From assembly GCA_016748015.1 (NCBI GenBank), contig JAAOMT010000436.1, positions 1,235,660 to 1,299,659 of the forward strand: 64,000 bases of DNA. Reading direction: 5' to 3'. Source of the stretch: Geosiphon pyriformis (taxonomy: Eukaryota > Glomeromycota > Glomeromycetes > Archaeosporales > Geosiphonaceae). The translations under genes and the position numbers were made by a program. The notes below the pieces were generated by a model. The model ran no database searches. It was not told where the DNA came from and saw only the letters and a program-made list of their open reading frames with translations. Positions 36,362 to 48,516 of the stretch are shown here, one piece after another; within the stretch, counting starts at the first letter, position 1; the number at the start of each line of letters is the position of its first letter.

Positions 36362-37989
36362 CAAAAAAATTAAGAAAGAAATTTAAGAAAAAATTACATT
36401 TATCTTCTTTTTATACAAATTTACCATTAATTTTATTAATTATAACCTAATTTTTTTTGATAGTTTCTTGCTATTATTTTTAATAATATTGTAAATAATA
36501 GTACTTTTATAAGAGAATTAGTAAAAAAATTAGAAGAAAAAAACATTCAATAGAACTTAAAAAATCTTTAATTTTAATACTTTGATCATATTCTAAAATT
36601 GGTAGTACAAATGGCTCTAAATCAAATAAAAAATAATGTTTTTAAGATATTTGTTAAAAACCCAAACCAAATATATTTACTTAAAATTTTCTTAATATAA
36701 ACTTTATTTAAATTAAAAATTAGAAAACTTAACTTTTTAATCTGTACTTTGTTCCAATATTTTGAGCTCTTTAAATACACCTATAATATATGTTAAATTA
36801 AATACTTTAAACCTATTCTGGATTATTCTATCCAGTAGAATTCTACTTATAATATGATTAGAAATAAGTTATTTCTTAAATTGGCAAGTCATTTATTTCT
36901 GATTCCATATATTTTGAATACAAAAATTCTAACTGTAAATTTATAGGCATTAAACACTCTTTTTATCAATATGTTATTTTACATAATTAATAAGTTGTTT
37001 TCAATAAAATTGCTAAATTTCTTAAATTATTTAAGAATACTATGATTAAAATATTAGTTAGTTTAAATAATACTGTCTTTTTAATTATTTTCTTCTTTAA
37101 TATCATTTTTAATTATGTTAAAGACACAGTTGATAATAATGAATCTAATAAAGTATTATAATTTTAATTGTATTTATTTAATTATTTATTTAACATATTT
37201 AATATTAGATCTATTATTTGTTATAATTAATAGGGCAGTAAGAAGAAAGTTGGTTGAATATTACTCTAAAATAAATACAATTATAATGTTCTGTATTGGA
37301 TTGAATTCAAGAAGAAAATTCTATTATTTTACAAAGAGAGAATTTTTAGATAATAATATTAATAAAACAAAAGAATTATAGGTTATTAATTTATTCAAAC
37401 AGTTTTATTTTTTAACTTTTACATAATAAATAAATCTTTAAAATGTGTATTTTTTTTAAAATAAAGTACACACTAGACATTATATTAATATCAAATAACA
37501 GTTTTTTGCTAAATGTCAATTTTAATAATATTATAGCATTAATTATATAATCTATATTAAAGATAGACTTTGATGATAATAAGAAAAAAAAACTTAACAA
37601 AATTGATTATTATATTTCTAAAAAGATAGCCAATAAGAAAATAAATATAATAATATAATAAAAAGTATATTATAAAAAATATTTATTTAAATTAATATTT
37701 TATTAATAATTTGATATTTAGACACATTAAACACAATTTTTTTATTTTGTATATATGATTTGTAATTATTTAACAATCTAAAAATCATCTGTTGCTTTTA
37801 AATATGTCTTTTTTACAAATAAAAATATGATTAAAGATATAAGATCTTACTTAGTGCTTAAAATTATAAGAGCAGTATAGTGTTTTCAATCATAAATACA
37901 AAGACTATTGAAAAAAAAATTAAATAATAATATAGTATAATATAATATTTTTAATAGTCAAACCTGAATATGTTAATAAATTTTGAATT

Positions 37990-38060
37990 AAACTTAAACC
38001 AAACTTGTTGTATGTATTTGAATTTGGTTTAAGTTTAATAATTTTAAGTTTGATTTAAGT
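37990..38060. repeat. Palindromic AACTTAAACC motif, right cluster
   Basis: AAACTTAAACCAAAC, about 20 bases of spacer, then AATTTGGTTTAAGTTT, followed by TTTGATTTAAGTTT. The arms are the same as in the cluster at 33.8 kb, 4.1 kb away. Confidence 0.65.
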
Positions 38061-38100
38061 TTAAAAATTTTATTATTTTTATCTATGTCAATGTACTTAA

Positions 38101-39182
38101 AAATTTCAAATTTGACTGTTGGCATAATATTTTGGTCTATTAAAAACGTGAGAATTTACTTTTGTTTTGACAGTTTTTCGTAATTTTCGTTTTTTGTCTT
38201 GGCTGTGTGAATAAATCATTTCTTCTAAATACAAGATATATTTTCAACAGAAACATTGAATGGTTCCCAAATTGATTTAATGAAATAACATTTCATTTAT
38301 ACCGGCCCGAAATAATTCATCATTAAAGCTTCTGGTATCTTTATTTTTAAATAATCGCACAACCAAAGATATACTTACCTTTTTTTGCGTGGCAACTTGT
38401 TGGGTTGAATATCCCTCTCTATAAAAGGTATGTATACAAGAACGTTTTACGAATGAAACGCGAAGGATCTAGAATTTAAGAATATATTAAGCACCAAGTT
38501 GTACTTTCTATGAGAAAAAATTGGCAAGTCTTTTGTTTTGAAATCAACGTATAATTAGTTAGATAATTAAATAAGCTTATCTTTCCCGTTAAATAAAAAA
38601 TAATTCTGTGTTGTGAGCCACTATAGAACCAATTGTTCAAGTCAAGAGCAGTGAAGATTGGGGCGTTTCCTTACTCAAATAACCTTGCCAATCTTTTGCT
38701 AATGGAGAAACCAAGCCTAAACAAATGATCTAGTCTATTAGGTGTTTATTCCACTTGGACTCATCACCTTTACAAGGATCCCATTCTTAAAATGGTCCCC
38801 ATACCATGAATGGATTTGCAGAACATTTTATGGCAAGAGAACACGGATTTCGGCATGTTCTTCAGCTAAATTCGAAGATGAGCACAACGTAATAAAGCCA
38901 TAACACTGGGTTCTTCCGGAAGTTTGTGCAAGCAACCCACGCTAATTGGGCTTCTATTTGCGGCTTCGATTTCCGCATCCTTAGAGATTTTGTCCATAAG
39001 AGCACAAAGAACTTGCTAATTTTCATTTTTCATCATCTTTTTATTGTTTTCGAAGTATAAAACGTCATTTAAAAGCCTCAAATTATCCTTGTACTCAAAA
39101 TTATTAGAGGTATAGCAACTTTAGAATCAAACACCCTTTCTTAGGAAAATTTAAGAAATAAAATATTTCTACAATAATTTAA
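38101..39182. other. Intergenic or relic DNA downstream of biotin synthase
   Basis: Composition returns to that of gene islands. A short minus-strand frame near 38850-38990 (starting MDKISKDAEI) has coding-like base use but no start-to-stop gene of useful length and no family I recognise; it may be a gene relic. The word ATACTTACC at 38371 recalls the 5' end of U1 snRNA but the rest does not fit. Confidence 0.4.
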
Positions 39183-40861
39183 TCACCGCATTTCTTGTTG
39201 GTTTTCTATGCTTTGTTGGTGTTCTACCTCTATTTTTTGCCTTTCAGACCCTTGATTAAAATTCGGTGGTTTCGGAATAAGGCCTGAGATATCAAATTTG
39301 AAATTTAAAAGGCATATTCCCTGAAAATCTTTAAAAAAAAAAATTAAGGCATGAATACCTAGTGTTTCAAACATTTCTTGATCTGCATTATAATCGTTAT
39401 TAGCCGTTGTTAATAATTTATCACCGGTGAATATTGAATTTGCCCCAGCAAGGAAGCACAGTGCCTTAAATAATGTACAACTGTTAAAATAGAATGCTTA
39501 TCAAGTTCAATCTTATTAGGGATACAAACCTGCTCTGGTTGAGAGAATCGCACACGACCTGCGGATAGTCGTACCATTGATTTTGGCATAATAATACGCG
39601 CCGTAGAAATCATACGAATCATTTCCCATATCGAAACGGGCTAAACAAAAACGCGAAATTTGTTAAAACTCTCTTCAATTGCTACCCAATATGAAATCAA
39701 TACCTCTTGTTTCCCAAGTGGTGTTCCTTCCACCGACACCAATGCGTTGATAGGCACACTCTCGGGATGTTGCGGCATAGTTGCTAAAGTGTGCAACATG
39801 CCAACGCGATCCTCAGTTGCCTCTCCCAAGCCAATAATACCCCCCGAACATACTGAAATTCCGGCATCGCGAACGTGGGAAATAGTTGTAAGACGCTCAT
39901 CGTATGATCGGGTAGTTATAATCTTGAATGAAATTGCCAAGAATTGTGAATAAAAAGAAGAATATTTTATTTGAAATAGAATGAAGCATACCTTGGGGTA
40001 ATATTCTCGTGAAGTATCTAGATTATGATTATAAGCGGTAAGTCCAGCCTCCTTGAGGGCTCGAGCTTGTTCTTCATTGAGCATGCCTAATGTACAGCAT
40101 ACCTCCATATCCATTGCCCTAGACAAATAAAAAGACCCCAGTGACCATCGAGTCCAATATTTTTTTATTTAAAAGATCTGAATACCTAATTTCTTGAACA
40201 TAATTTAGAATCTTTTTGAAATTGGATTTTCGACCTGCAAGGTCACGCCATGCGGCCCCCATGCAAAATCTGTAAATAGAAGGTAAGTATAGCAATTTTT
40301 AAATTTTATAAAAGATTCCAACCAACCTTGTACTCCCAGCTTCTTTGGCCTTTCTGGCAGCTACAAGAACCTCGTCAGTATCCAGTAATTTTTGAGCTTT
40401 GACCTCAGTTTTATACTTTGAAGACTGAGGACAATACGCGCAATCTTCGCTACAGCCCCCAGTCTTGATACTTAACAAAGTACATTGTTGCACTGAAAGT
40501 GGGTTATGGTGTTCTCGGTGTACTTTAGCCTTTTCCATTAGATAATCCCGAAGTTCCATTAAAAAGGTTTAAGAGGGTGATGCGCGAATACATTTATACT
40601 CATCATGGAAGTATAAAATAATGTTACCCCATAGAAAAGAAGTTCCATGAGAGGAGAATCATAAATGGTTTTGATCTCCTCTTTCGTCCAGTCATTTCGC
40701 AAAAGTCCGGAGGCAAAGACCGCGGCAGAAGACTGGGGTGTCCTTCTAATTGAGTCAGCAGTGGAAGCTAATCTACGAACAGCTGTCACTGAATAAAAAC
40801 GAAGGAAAGTGACCGTGTATTTTCTGCTAAAATTTGAAAGGGGAAAACCGAAAGAAGTCAT
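39183..40861 (-). CDS. BIO2: Biotin synthase, mitochondrial
   Basis: Eight exons (40861-40628, 40529-40327, 40269-40186, 40118-39992, 39922-39704, 39640-39530, 39464-39359, 39283-39183) give 394 residues, the usual eukaryotic length. It is a radical-SAM enzyme that inserts sulphur into dethiobiotin, the last step of biotin synthesis. The first 40 residues are Arg/Ser-rich without acids and fit a mitochondrial presequence. The radical-SAM cysteines are C104, C108 and C111 ([13 protein letters not shown]). Later blocks are [43 protein letters not shown] and RLSAGRV with the Arg that binds the [2Fe-2S] cluster, then [13 protein letters not shown] and an end near LIPKPPNF. No other biotin gene lies nearby. 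Confidence 0.93.
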
Positions 40862-41169
40862 TGTCTTTGACTGAAGTTTGTTAACAAATGCATGCTATAT
40901 AAAATATTTTTCCTATGATCCGAAGATAATAAACACTCTTGTACTAAGTGAGCTGATTACGCGTATATAATGCCGAGAACTAAAAACCCCAAAAATAATT
41001 ATTTGTATTGATATGAAGACGATCAATCTAATTTTCAAAGAGATGTTTTTGATTATGAAAATTTTCAGCAACTTTGCCTTATCAGTTCATTTTGATCCGG
41101 GCAAAATTCCATGAAAAATAAGTTTTGCACGTTTATTCTGAAAATACAACAAATTTTGTTGGAACCCAA
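40862..41169. other. Intergenic gap, biotin synthase promoter
   Basis: About 300 bp between the biotin synthase start and the 3' end of the next minus-strand gene. It should contain the BIO2 promoter and the 3' UTR of the upstream gene. No motif stands out. Confidence 0.4.
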
Positions 41170-42267
41170 TCAAGAATCCCGTTTATTATAGTAGGAAGCA
41201 TTTGAAGTTGCTCCACCTTCACCATTATTAATATTATTAATCCCACTTCTTGCCGTGATTCTTGGATCCCTCGAAGGTATCACAGAATTCTGTTGCTGCT
41301 GCTGAATATTATTTGCAACAGCCATTGTTCTTATCATTTCAAAAATCCAACCTTGTTGTTCGGGAGTTAATATCGTCATAATAGCGGCATTATTCGATAT
41401 CATATTAGGGTCGCTACCACCAGCCATTAGGCTATCCATCTGAGTTAGAAATTCAGAATTTCCCATTGTCCCAACTCGACTATTGGAATTCGTATTTAGC
41501 GTGTTAGCTACGGAACCAGAGGCCGAATTTGAATATGGTGGTGCATGATTTGACATTTGATAATGAGAATTAGGGATAAGCGGGTTGATTTCTCCAAACA
41601 TAACATTAACAGAATTGGAATGCCGGTCAATAGTCATACCATCATGGGGACGATGATAAGCTTCATGGAAGCCAGATGCCGATTGGGAACGTTTTCTAAT
41701 CGTTGCTCCTAATTTATTCATTTCAGCAATCTGATGTTCACGCAAAATCATTTGTTCCGCACGTTGTTTTCTCCTTAATTCTGCATACTGCATTTTTACC
41801 ACATCTTCGATATCATTAAAACCAATCGATGACTGGTCATGACCTGGAGTCTCAACCATGTATTTTGCCACGCTTTTTAATTCTGTCCATTCATCAGATT
41901 CAGAAGAGCCATTCAATGGCCTTCCAAAATTGTTTGACACATTAGACGGAGCCTGTTCAATTTCATTTGTGAGCATTTTTGTCACTGCCTGTTCGAAATA
42001 AGTTGATTTTATGGGATCTCTTATTGAAGTTTGACGCTGGACATATTCAGTATCAACCATTGTACGAGTTTCTCTGAGAAATTCTGTGATTTCATTGGTG
42101 TGTCTCTTTACTTGTTGCCGAAGTTGTTTCTGTTGTTTATTTTTAAGAAAGTCTAGTCTTTTTTGGTTGTAGGAACTGTCTACAGATCCTTTAGGAGGTT
42201 CTAAAAGTCCCTCTTCATCACTGCTTTCCGGAAAGTCTTCCACCATATCCCAAAATAATTTATCCAT
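41170..42267 (-). CDS. Unknown acidic/Gln-rich protein with coiled coil
   Basis: The open frame extends to 42390, but I start it at the ATG at 42267 (MDKLFWDMVEDFPESS), giving 365 residues. The 123 bases before it read like intron or promoter (TTTATTTTAG directly upstream), and the 42390 ATG shares its bases with the start of the divergent uS5m gene. The N-terminus is acidic, residues 33-60 are Lys/Gln-rich helix, and residues about 165-200 (MQYAELRRKQRAEQMILREHQ) form a coiled coil. The rest is Asn/Ser/Gly-rich and likely disordered, with a QQQQQ tract and a more hydrophobic segment (TPEQQGWIFEMIRTMAVA) near the end. I do not recognise the family; a nuclear or cytoskeletal adaptor is possible. 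Confidence 0.6.
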   Translation of the reverse strand: MDKLFWDMVEDFPESSDEEGLLEPPKGSVDSSYNQKRLDFLKNKQQKQLRQQVKRHTNEITEFLRETRTMVDTEYVQRQTSIRDPIKSTYFEQAVTKMLTNEIEQAPSNVSNNFGRPLNGSSESDEWTELKSVAKYMVETPGHDQSSIGFNDIEDVVKMQYAELRRKQRAEQMILREHQIAEMNKLGATIRKRSQSASGFHEAYHRPHDGMTIDRHSNSVNVMFGEINPLIPNSHYQMSNHAPPYSNSASGSVANTLNTNSNSRVGTMGNSEFLTQMDSLMAGGSDPNMISNNAAIMTILTPEQQGWIFEMIRTMAVANNIQQQQQNSVIPSRDPRITARSGINNINNGEGGATSNASYYNKRDS

Positions 42268-42388
42268 CGCTAAAATAAATAGGTCAACTAACTTAAACAA
42301 GGTTGCATTTATGTACACAGATTCTGATTTGTTGTACAAATTTATATTGTTCATGAATTTCAGTTTTAGGTGCTCTTTCCGTGTAGCC
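42268..42388. promoter_or_regulatory. Short divergent promoter, unknown protein / uS5m
   Basis: Only about 120 bases separate the chosen start of the minus-strand coiled-coil protein from the start of the plus-strand mitochondrial ribosomal protein. Both transcripts must start here or within the neighbouring leader. Confidence 0.45.
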
Positions 42389-43429
42389 ATGAAATTGCTA
42401 TCACGTTCAAGTATTCAACGAATCTCTTCATTAACAAAGAAGCCCTTATTACAAGGTTTTCTATCAAATTGATTCGCCTACTGTTAATCAAGATTTAACT
42501 CTTCCCTTGTTCCGCTTAAAAATTGATCAGTACTGCCTTCTTGGCTTGTTGTTCTTCACATCAGTCCTACTTCCGCATTCTAAGCTATGTACTTCAGCAG
42601 CAACCTGGAAGAGCAGTCATAATAGTAATGCAGGAAAATCTCCTCGCCCTCGTTTACCCGGTTTAACAGCTGCCGACGTACCGAGTCTCGAGAAATTAGA
42701 TCCATATCTAGATTTCGAAGGCGGCCACTTCGACGCCAGGTTCCCTGAAACCCGCCCAGACGTGGTTATCAGTTCTCAGACAGAAAACGATAACGAAATG
42801 CTATCTGCTCTGACTGGGTTGACGCTCGATGAGATCGCTAATTTGCAAAAAAGAGCGTTAGTAATTAAACGGGTGGTAAACATGACGGCGAAAGGAAAGT
42901 TGCCGAGCATGTATACGTTGGTCGTGGTTGGAAACGGGGAGGGTGTGGCTGGGTATGGCGAGGGAAAACACGAGGAAGTTATTATGGCGATAAGAAAGGC
43001 GACTAATCAGGCGATAAAGAATTTGCAGTTTTTTGAACGATATGACGATAGAACTTTGTATCATGATATTTCTCATAAATTTCATGCGACACGATTGATG
43101 TTGTGGGCAAGACCGCCAGGTGAGTCGATTTATATTTTATATTTTTCTTTTATTCTGAAATTACTCTCACCTTCGAGATATAAATTTACCTTAACATACG
43201 AATAGGGTTTGGTCTCCGTGTTAATCATAATATTCATGAAATTTGCAAATGTATTGGAATTCAAGATTTGTCAGGTAAGGTGTTTGGATCAACGAATAGT
43301 ATGAATGTCATAAAGGCAACTTTTGAAGCATTGGCGAATCAGAGACTTCCACAGGATATCGCGAGACAGCGGGGTAAAAAATTGGTTGACGTACAACACA
43401 CCTATTATGGGGTCCCTAAGCACAAGTGA
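42389..43429 (+). CDS. MRPS5: Mitochondrial small-subunit ribosomal protein uS5m
   Basis: Model: exons 42389-42455, 42565-43119 and 43206-43429, 281 residues, in frame throughout. The first exon ([20 protein letters not shown]) is a typical mitochondrial presequence. It is joined to LLPHSK by an intron with a weak GTTTTC donor, so the 5' end is the least certain part; reading on from a non-ATG codon at 42507 would be the alternative. The uS5 fold is clear: [28 protein letters not shown] in the double-stranded-RNA-binding part, [17 protein letters not shown], then [31 protein letters not shown] and a C-terminal basic tail. It sits near the decoding centre of the mitoribosome. Confidence 0.85.
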
Positions 43430-43645
43430 TACCACATCGAATTAAAACCTTGTTTCAATTCATACAGCTTTTGATACCTTGATTCAAATGATTGATATTT
43501 CTTAATTTACTTGAAGAAATACGACCAAATTAGCAAAATTGAATAAATAAATAAACAGGGTGATATCCTTCTATGGATATTGCTCAACAGACCCAATTGG
43601 TGATATGGCTAGTAGATTTAAAACCTATAAGATCTATCGATTATT

Positions 43646-46600
43646 TTAGAGGGAAACCTCAAGAGGGCTTTTACCATTCCGGATCTCTGTCGCGGATGGG
43701 AACTTTCCGAGTCTAAGCAATTCTGCGCTATGTGACGCAATAGGATCTTTCCCCATCGTAATAATTGCCAAGACCTGGTCACCAACTTCATTAAAATTAG
43801 TGAATTTGCAAAAATTTAATGAGAAAAATTATGCAAATCAAACGAATCAAACAAAAACAAAATGATTTGATATTTACGAGCATAATATCCGGCAAATGAG
43901 AACTCTTCCAAGTTTCCGTGAATGATTAGATCATCGTATTTCTTTGCGTGTCCCGTGAATCGCAAACTTTTACCATGTTGTGCACTCCAAAAGTATGGAA
44001 TCTTTCGGAATGGAGATAAATTTTTCTTTGCAATATGGGATCCAACAGCTCGTCCGGTATTTTCGGCGTATGCCTAAGTTAATTGTTTTTCAAAATAAGA
44101 AAAAGATGTATAAAACCTAAACTTGGGTATAAAATAGGATGATTCGATAATTACCCAATGTTCAACACGTATCCGTTCACCAGTGACATGATAGGGATAA
44201 CTTGCAATATCACCTTAAAACAAAAAAAGCTCAATGTTTTTAAAATTTTGAAAAAAATGAAAACCATACTTACCAGTCGCGTAAATATCTTGGAGTCCCT
44301 CTACTTGGAAATGCTCATTCACCCTTAACCCACCGTCCCTCTCAAGTGGAAATTCTGGTGAATCACGTAAAAATTCCTAGAGCAATTTATCTATAATAAA
44401 TTAATAATTCATAAGCAATTGTGGGAGCATTTTCTCTGGAAAGTTACCGTGGAAGGTGCTACCCCAGCACCAATAAGAACAATATCCGCAGGTATCTTTG
44501 TATCATCTGACAATATAACAGCTCCAACTCTTCCAGGGTCCACAGCTTCGAATAACCGAAAAAAAATTTTTGATGAAAATAAAATATCCTACGTTAGAAT
44601 AAACAAGATATTGTTTTAATGAGAATTTTTTGTAGCATTCAAGTGCCTACTTGATGGCTCAAGAGCCTTCACCCCAGAATTGAGGTAAAATTTGACACCG
44701 TTATCCTCGTGTAATTTTTGTAGGACAGTGCCAATTTTTTCGCCGAGGACGCGTTGAAATGGAACCTGATCAGGAAACATCAATTAATTTCTTAATAAGT
44801 GTCAATTATAAACGAGTATATGTATACCTTTTCCATTCCAATCACAGACACATTAGCCTTTTTTGCGGTAATAGAAGCGACCTCCATACCAATAAAGGAG
44901 GAGCCAATAATAACGAGATTTTTTTTTTCGCCATCATTAATTTCTTGAAATGAAAATACCCAGAAAAAATTATTTGAAAGAATTGTGTAACAAAGCAATT
45001 GATAAAATATACCTTTGTTAATTTGCGCGTTATCCTGTACGGTTCGCAGATATAACACCTTATGCAAACCGATCCCGGGAATTGGAATGGAGCGTGGCTA
45101 GAATAGCAAAAGGTAAAATAATTCTGTTTCGGCTTGCCCGAAATTGGAAAGATGGATAAAAATTAAAAGTTTACCGTAGCACCCGTGGCAATGATTAAGG
45201 TATCAAATTTTATTTTCTCTCCATTTTCAAGCGTTACTGTTTTTGATTTGGAGTTAACAGCTGAAGCTACCTATTTTGGAGATTGGCTAAAAGAATTCGT
45301 AAACGCAAACTTTTTTGAAGTAGCATGAAGCATTCGAATATACACCATACTAACCGTCCCCAATTTAAAGACAATTGAAAAATCCTTATAAAATTCAGTG
45401 CTTCGTATAGCAATTTTTTCGGCGGTGAGATCAAGCTTTTTACTCAATTGTGGTCTGAGGAATAAATAATTAAAATGATTAATAAAGGCCAGTGAAATCA
45501 AGTTAAAGAGTCAAAAAGAACACTTTGCATACCGATCAATTGGTAAATAAATTTCACGACTGACTACAATGATACGTCCAGTGAATCCATCCTAAGCGAA
45601 ACAAGACATGACATAATTTCTGAAATTAATTCAACATATTTTTTTCTAAGAAAGATCATTAATTATTTACCTCTCGAAGTTTTTCAATTGCAGCATTACC
45701 AGAGGCACCACCGCCCAAAACTATCACTGTGTTCGTATTCGTTGATGTCACTTGTTTTGAACAAACCGGAACGCGTTTACCGCTTTTTAGCTCTTTAATA
45801 GATGAAAGTTTCCAATGGTTTATGAGATCAATTAGTACTAATAAGCAATAGATCTATGCGGCAATCCTATTTCCTAATTCACTACCGACCCTTTTCTTCC
45901 GCCCCCACATATATGTCGTCTCCTTTAATAGTCACCTAAAGAAATGTCAAAGCACACGTTTTAGCTTAAATTATTGATGGGAGGGACAAATTCACCAATC
46001 AAAACCATAAAATCATTAATTTCAGATACCTTAAATTTATACAAGCTATCCAAAGCCGGCGCATCCTCTATAATAGAGAAACTCAATCAACAAATGATAC
46101 GGTTGGTAAAATTTTGAGTTTTTGTAATCTTGTCGAGCTTCCTTACCAATATCACCAGTAAAAGCGCTGAAGCAGGCACCATGCCATGGACTAAATAATT
46201 CAATCCGATTTATTCGAATTACAAAAAATACTTGCACAAAAGATGAGACTTTTAAATAATAGTAATTTTCTTACCAAATAATGCGGCCATCGCTGGACAA
46301 TACGCCTTTAGCTAGAGGTGCCTGATATTAAAAAAATCAAGTTTTAATTTAATCCCGTAAAGACCAAAGAAAAACGCATCACAAAATTTAATAGGATATA
46401 ATTCTTTCACTACTCACCCCGTAGTGGGTACACTTGTGCGAGGTAGCGAAAATTTCCCCATTAAGCTTTGCCAATAATACTTTATCACCTGCTTCACCAA
46501 GGGTAACTTCTTTTCTAAAAAAAACCCATGAATGTCAGTATTAAGTGTTTTTGTGGTCCCCTGAAGATGCACATACAATTTCCCCTCGCCAACGTCAGAA

Positions 46601-46803
46601 ACTTTTCCAACAAAATATTCTGGCATATTTTCTCTCAGTGTACTATAACTTTTATGTCGAGTTTGGATAAATGATAATTGTGCTTGGGGAATAAGTTGTT
46701 GCGGGCTTCGCGTCTCTTTGGGGGAAACGTTGCAAGGTTGTCCTTTAATAAATCTGTTCAATAGGAATGAGCAAATTTTAGAACGTGCTCTCAACAGTGT
46801 CAT
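43646..46803 (-). CDS. AIFM3-like oxidoreductase: Rieske domain fused to FAD/NAD reductase
   Basis: I read 18 exons that close in one frame of 593 residues: 46803-46577, 46514-46418, 46321-46275, 46190-46147, 46067-46030, 45935-45886, 45782-45671, 45591-45533, 45454-45355, 45270-45175, 45097-45013, 44943-44828, 44765-44651, 44545-44448, 44376-44274, 44213-44155, 44073-43878, 43785-43646. The first 60 residues are Arg/Ser/Gln-rich and may be a mitochondrial presequence. A Rieske [2Fe-2S] domain follows with C104-T-H106 and C124-PW-H127. Then come the FAD-binding VLGGGASGNAAI, the NAD-binding VIIGSSFIGMEVAS and the ATGDIAS block of pyridine nucleotide-disulphide oxidoreductases. Human AIFM3 (about 605 residues) has the same plan. 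It should move electrons between NAD(P)H and an unknown partner. Confidence 0.85.
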
Positions 46804-47111
46804 AAAAGGGTATTAAGAACAAAGAAATTTTATTATAATTAATTGAATGTGGTAATCTTTCCCACCAAATATTTGGTATGATTATCGCGTTTTGGCAATT
46901 TGACATTGCGATCTGAAATTCAAAAGTTACTAATTCTTGATTTTTTAATAATGCAACTTATAAAAATAAATAGCGGTCTTTTCTTAGCTTGTTATTTTAT
47001 TCTTAAACGCGTACACATCACAGCATGTTGCTCATTCTAATAATAAAGGCCGGAGTCAATACCAAAGTCAATTTAATAAATTAAAAAAGATCAAGTCCAC
47101 GAGAATCGAAG
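46804..47111. other. Intergenic gap upstream of the AIFM3-like gene
   Basis: About 300 bp between two minus-strand genes; holds the promoter of the AIFM3-like gene and the 3' UTR of the aminotransferase. No motif recognised. Confidence 0.4.
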
Positions 47112-48516
47112 CTAATTTACTCCTAATTTTTCCCATGCCTTAATCAAAATATCAACTTTTGCGGGGTCCCGAACCGCAACTCGAACAAATGTCGGCCTTT
47201 CATATCCCGGCTGCCCACTCCTAACTGGTACACCAGCTTCTTTAGCAAGTGTCACCGCCTTTTGAGCTATCGCGATATTTTTCATATTCACCCAAACCCA
47301 CGATAGGAAGCCCTTGCCGTAAAATTCCCATTCATCATTCAATTGAGCACCAATCGTAGAAGATAGAATTTTCAATTTTACAATTAATGATTCACGCCAG
47401 ACAGGTGTCACATCCCAAGTCTTTTCCATATATTTTTTATCTTTTACAACAACATTTAGGAACCCCAATGCGGGAGTATTAACGCTCCATGGTACTTGTA
47501 TGCGCTTAAAAGCATCACAATGTTCCATAGTAGGACATACTATTGAACCAATACGTAAACCAGTACACGACCAAAGTTTAGTCCAAGAATGAATTATGTA
47601 AAGGGATATTTTCTTGTTTATGTAAAGCGACGAAATATAGTCGTGTTGTGATGTCAATGAATCCGACCGAAATTCCCGTGATAACCAAGGTTGCATGGAC
47701 TCATCTAAAGAAAATCACGTTAGTATTATGAAGAATAAATCAATTTATGCGTACCCACCTACTATAACGACTCCACCATCTTCGACATTGTCTTCAATCC
47801 ATTGTTTTACCTCACTCAAGTTTTTGTAATCTCCGGTTGGATTACATGGGTTTACTATGCAAGAAAGTTTTCCCCGTCTCGTGTCATCTGGTTTAAGAAT
47901 TATACGCCCATTGGTTTCGGCAGCACGTTGATATTCTTTGTACTACATAAAGAGATAAAAAAATTTAAAATTTTCCCATTTAGCTTCATCACTTGTACTT
48001 AGAACTCACTTGAACATCCCACGGACCAGGTTTCCATCCACCGTCAGGCGCTGACCTTATAGCCAAATCAATTAATTCACTAGCGCCATTACCCAGCAGC
48101 AGTTTATTAACGTGTTTTAAGTAATCATTTGGCCAAAGAAACTCTGCAAGAGAAGTTTTAGCTGGTTCTTGGTTGGCCGGTGGGTAGTGGTGACAATTAA
48201 AGATCTTGTAAAGAAAAACCCATATAATTTTAAGGTTTAAAAGAACGAAAAGTACATTCTCCTTGTATGCCAGTTAACCAACCGATTCTCGGGCAGCTTC
48301 TAGTGCAGCTTTGGGTGTTCCTAGTGCGTTGGTAGTTACAGAAAAATCCTCAATGAAGTTATCCAGGAAGTTCCAATCCTGACCACCATGGAACTGTTGA
48401 AGTTTCGTGTTCCAAACAGAGCTCGAATCAGGCGTAGTGGTGGAAGTCATTGTAGTCGGGAATTCTATATTTTGAATACGAAACGTGCAATCGATATATG
48501 CATATGAAATTGCCAA
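47112..48516 (-). CDS. PLP-dependent aminotransferase, class I/II
   Basis: Four exons (48516-48283, 48204-48010, 47942-47759, 47704-47112) give 401 residues; a start at Met22 (48453, MTSTTTPDSS) is at least as likely and would give 380. Fold-type I marks: GNGASELIDLAIR, VNPCNPTGDY with the Asn that touches the PLP ring oxygen, DES at the strand that holds the pyridine-nitrogen Asp, and HSWTKLWSCTGLRIGS, where Lys247 should form the Schiff base. The C-terminal domain ends RPTFVRVAVRDPAKVDIL, with the substrate-carboxylate Arg. The overall look recalls histidinol-phosphate or CobD-like aminotransferases, but the substrate cannot be told from sequence alone. No partner gene lies nearby. Confidence 0.82.

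Larger units (their letters stand above)
33511..38100. other. AT-rich block with repeats, probably another decayed element
   Basis: About 4.6 kb of nearly pure A/T DNA. Palindromic AACTTAAACCAAA words lie near both ends (33820-33950 and 37990-38060). A pentanucleotide-like TTTTA run (34918-34993) and a three-copy tandem repeat (36023-36361) lie inside. Open frames of 60-90 codons (33952-34206, 37115-37381) are rich in Ile/Leu/Asn/Lys, as chance frames in AT DNA are, and show no domain. I see no gene. Confidence 0.5.

Noticed and set aside
38371-38379. ATACTTACC, identical to the 5' end of U1 snRNA
   Set aside because: The following 150 bases do not show the U1 stem-loops or an Sm site; the reverse complement is simply a good splice-donor sequence, so chance or an unseen minus-strand exon is more likely.
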